Assembly (NCBI GenBank): GCA_964654535.1
Contig: CAZZIZ010000205.1
Location: 1-5,783 of the forward strand
DNA length: 5,783 nt
Origin: CAZZIZ01 sp964654535
Lineage (GTDB): Bacteria; Bacteroidota; Bacteroidia; Chitinophagales; UBA2359
Reading direction: 5' to 3'
The number at the start of each line of letters is the position of its first letter. Position 1 is the stretch's first letter. This document shows positions 5,776 through 5,783 of this stretch, in pieces. The translations under genes and the position numbers were made by a program. Below the pieces are notes generated by a model. It ran no database searches, was not told where the DNA came from, and saw only the letters and a list, made by a program, of their open reading frames with translations.

Positions 5776-5783
5776 CACGCCCA

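Larger units (their letters stand above)
5587..5783. ncRNA. GC-rich structured intergenic element, possible structured RNA or dispersed repeat
   Basis: No credible reading frame covers this stretch, and its composition (about two thirds G+C in 5701-5783 against about 40% in 5521-5580) differs from its surroundings. It is full of complementary segments. GCGTG (5597-5601) pairs with CACGC (5776-5780) to close the whole block. CGAC (5618-5621) can pair with GTCG (5633-5636), and CAGC (5614-5617) with GCTG (5726-5729). A 13-bp nested stem (5638-5701) and a compound terminal hairpin (5741-5775) lie inside. From memory, the pairing of GAGGGATAG near one end with AGCCCGACC and ACGCCC near the other recurs in many Flavobacteriia intergenic regions. 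The Rfam Flavo-1 motif is a candidate identity that I cannot test here. The transcribed strand is unknown because the helices exist on both. The right end may continue beyond the window. Confidence 0.4.

Noticed and set aside
5529..5783. A protein gene upstream of the divIC-like gene on the minus strand
   Set aside because: The minus-strand readings across this block run into stops and give low-complexity, unfamiliar peptides. Self-complementarity explains the sequence better than coding.

Overview
The window looks like a chromosomal segment from a member of Bacteroidota, most likely the Flavobacteriales. The evidence is a perfect TAnnTTTG -7 promoter element before sucD, no Shine-Dalgarno-like purine runs before the starts, a Bacteroidota-type outer-membrane lipoprotein signal with acidic residues after the lipid-attachment cysteine, and a FabG ending in SVCGALNC, an ending I associate with this phylum. 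Base composition is moderate, except for a clearly more GC-rich stretch at the right end. No transposase, phage gene, CRISPR array, tRNA or rRNA is visible.

Layout, left to right. A promoter (about 12-19) drives sucD (40-909), the alpha subunit of succinyl-CoA synthetase. A putative surface lipoprotein of unknown function (932-1693) follows after 22 bp on the same strand. Convergent to it, and overlapping its stop by 4 bp, is a small secreted or membrane-anchored TPR protein (1690-2181, minus). A divergent promoter region of about 120 bp (2182-2300) separates that gene from fabG (2301-3047), the 3-oxoacyl-ACP reductase, whose promoter-like element sits so close to the ATG that the mRNA may be leaderless. 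A perfect 8-bp hairpin (3050-3070) lies between fabG and a 702-residue membrane protein (3082-5190, TTG start) with a von Willebrand factor A domain and an inactive glutamine-amidotransferase-like domain. A DivIC/FtsB-type septum-formation protein (5184-5528, minus) converges on it with a 7-bp overlap.

The last 255 bases (5529-5783) contain no convincing gene. The first ~50 bases probably hold the divIC promoter. The remainder (about 5587-5783) is a GC-rich block full of inverted repeats: a 5-bp closing helix over about 170 nt, a 13-bp nested stem around a 6-bp hairpin, and a compound terminal hairpin. It resembles a structured RNA or dispersed intergenic element and is the most interesting non-coding feature here.

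The genes serve separate housekeeping roles: the TCA cycle, fatty acid synthesis, cell division and envelope functions. They do not form one evident pathway. I see no clear new multi-gene system. The points best worth following are the structured element, the near-leaderless starts and the uncharacterised VWA protein.
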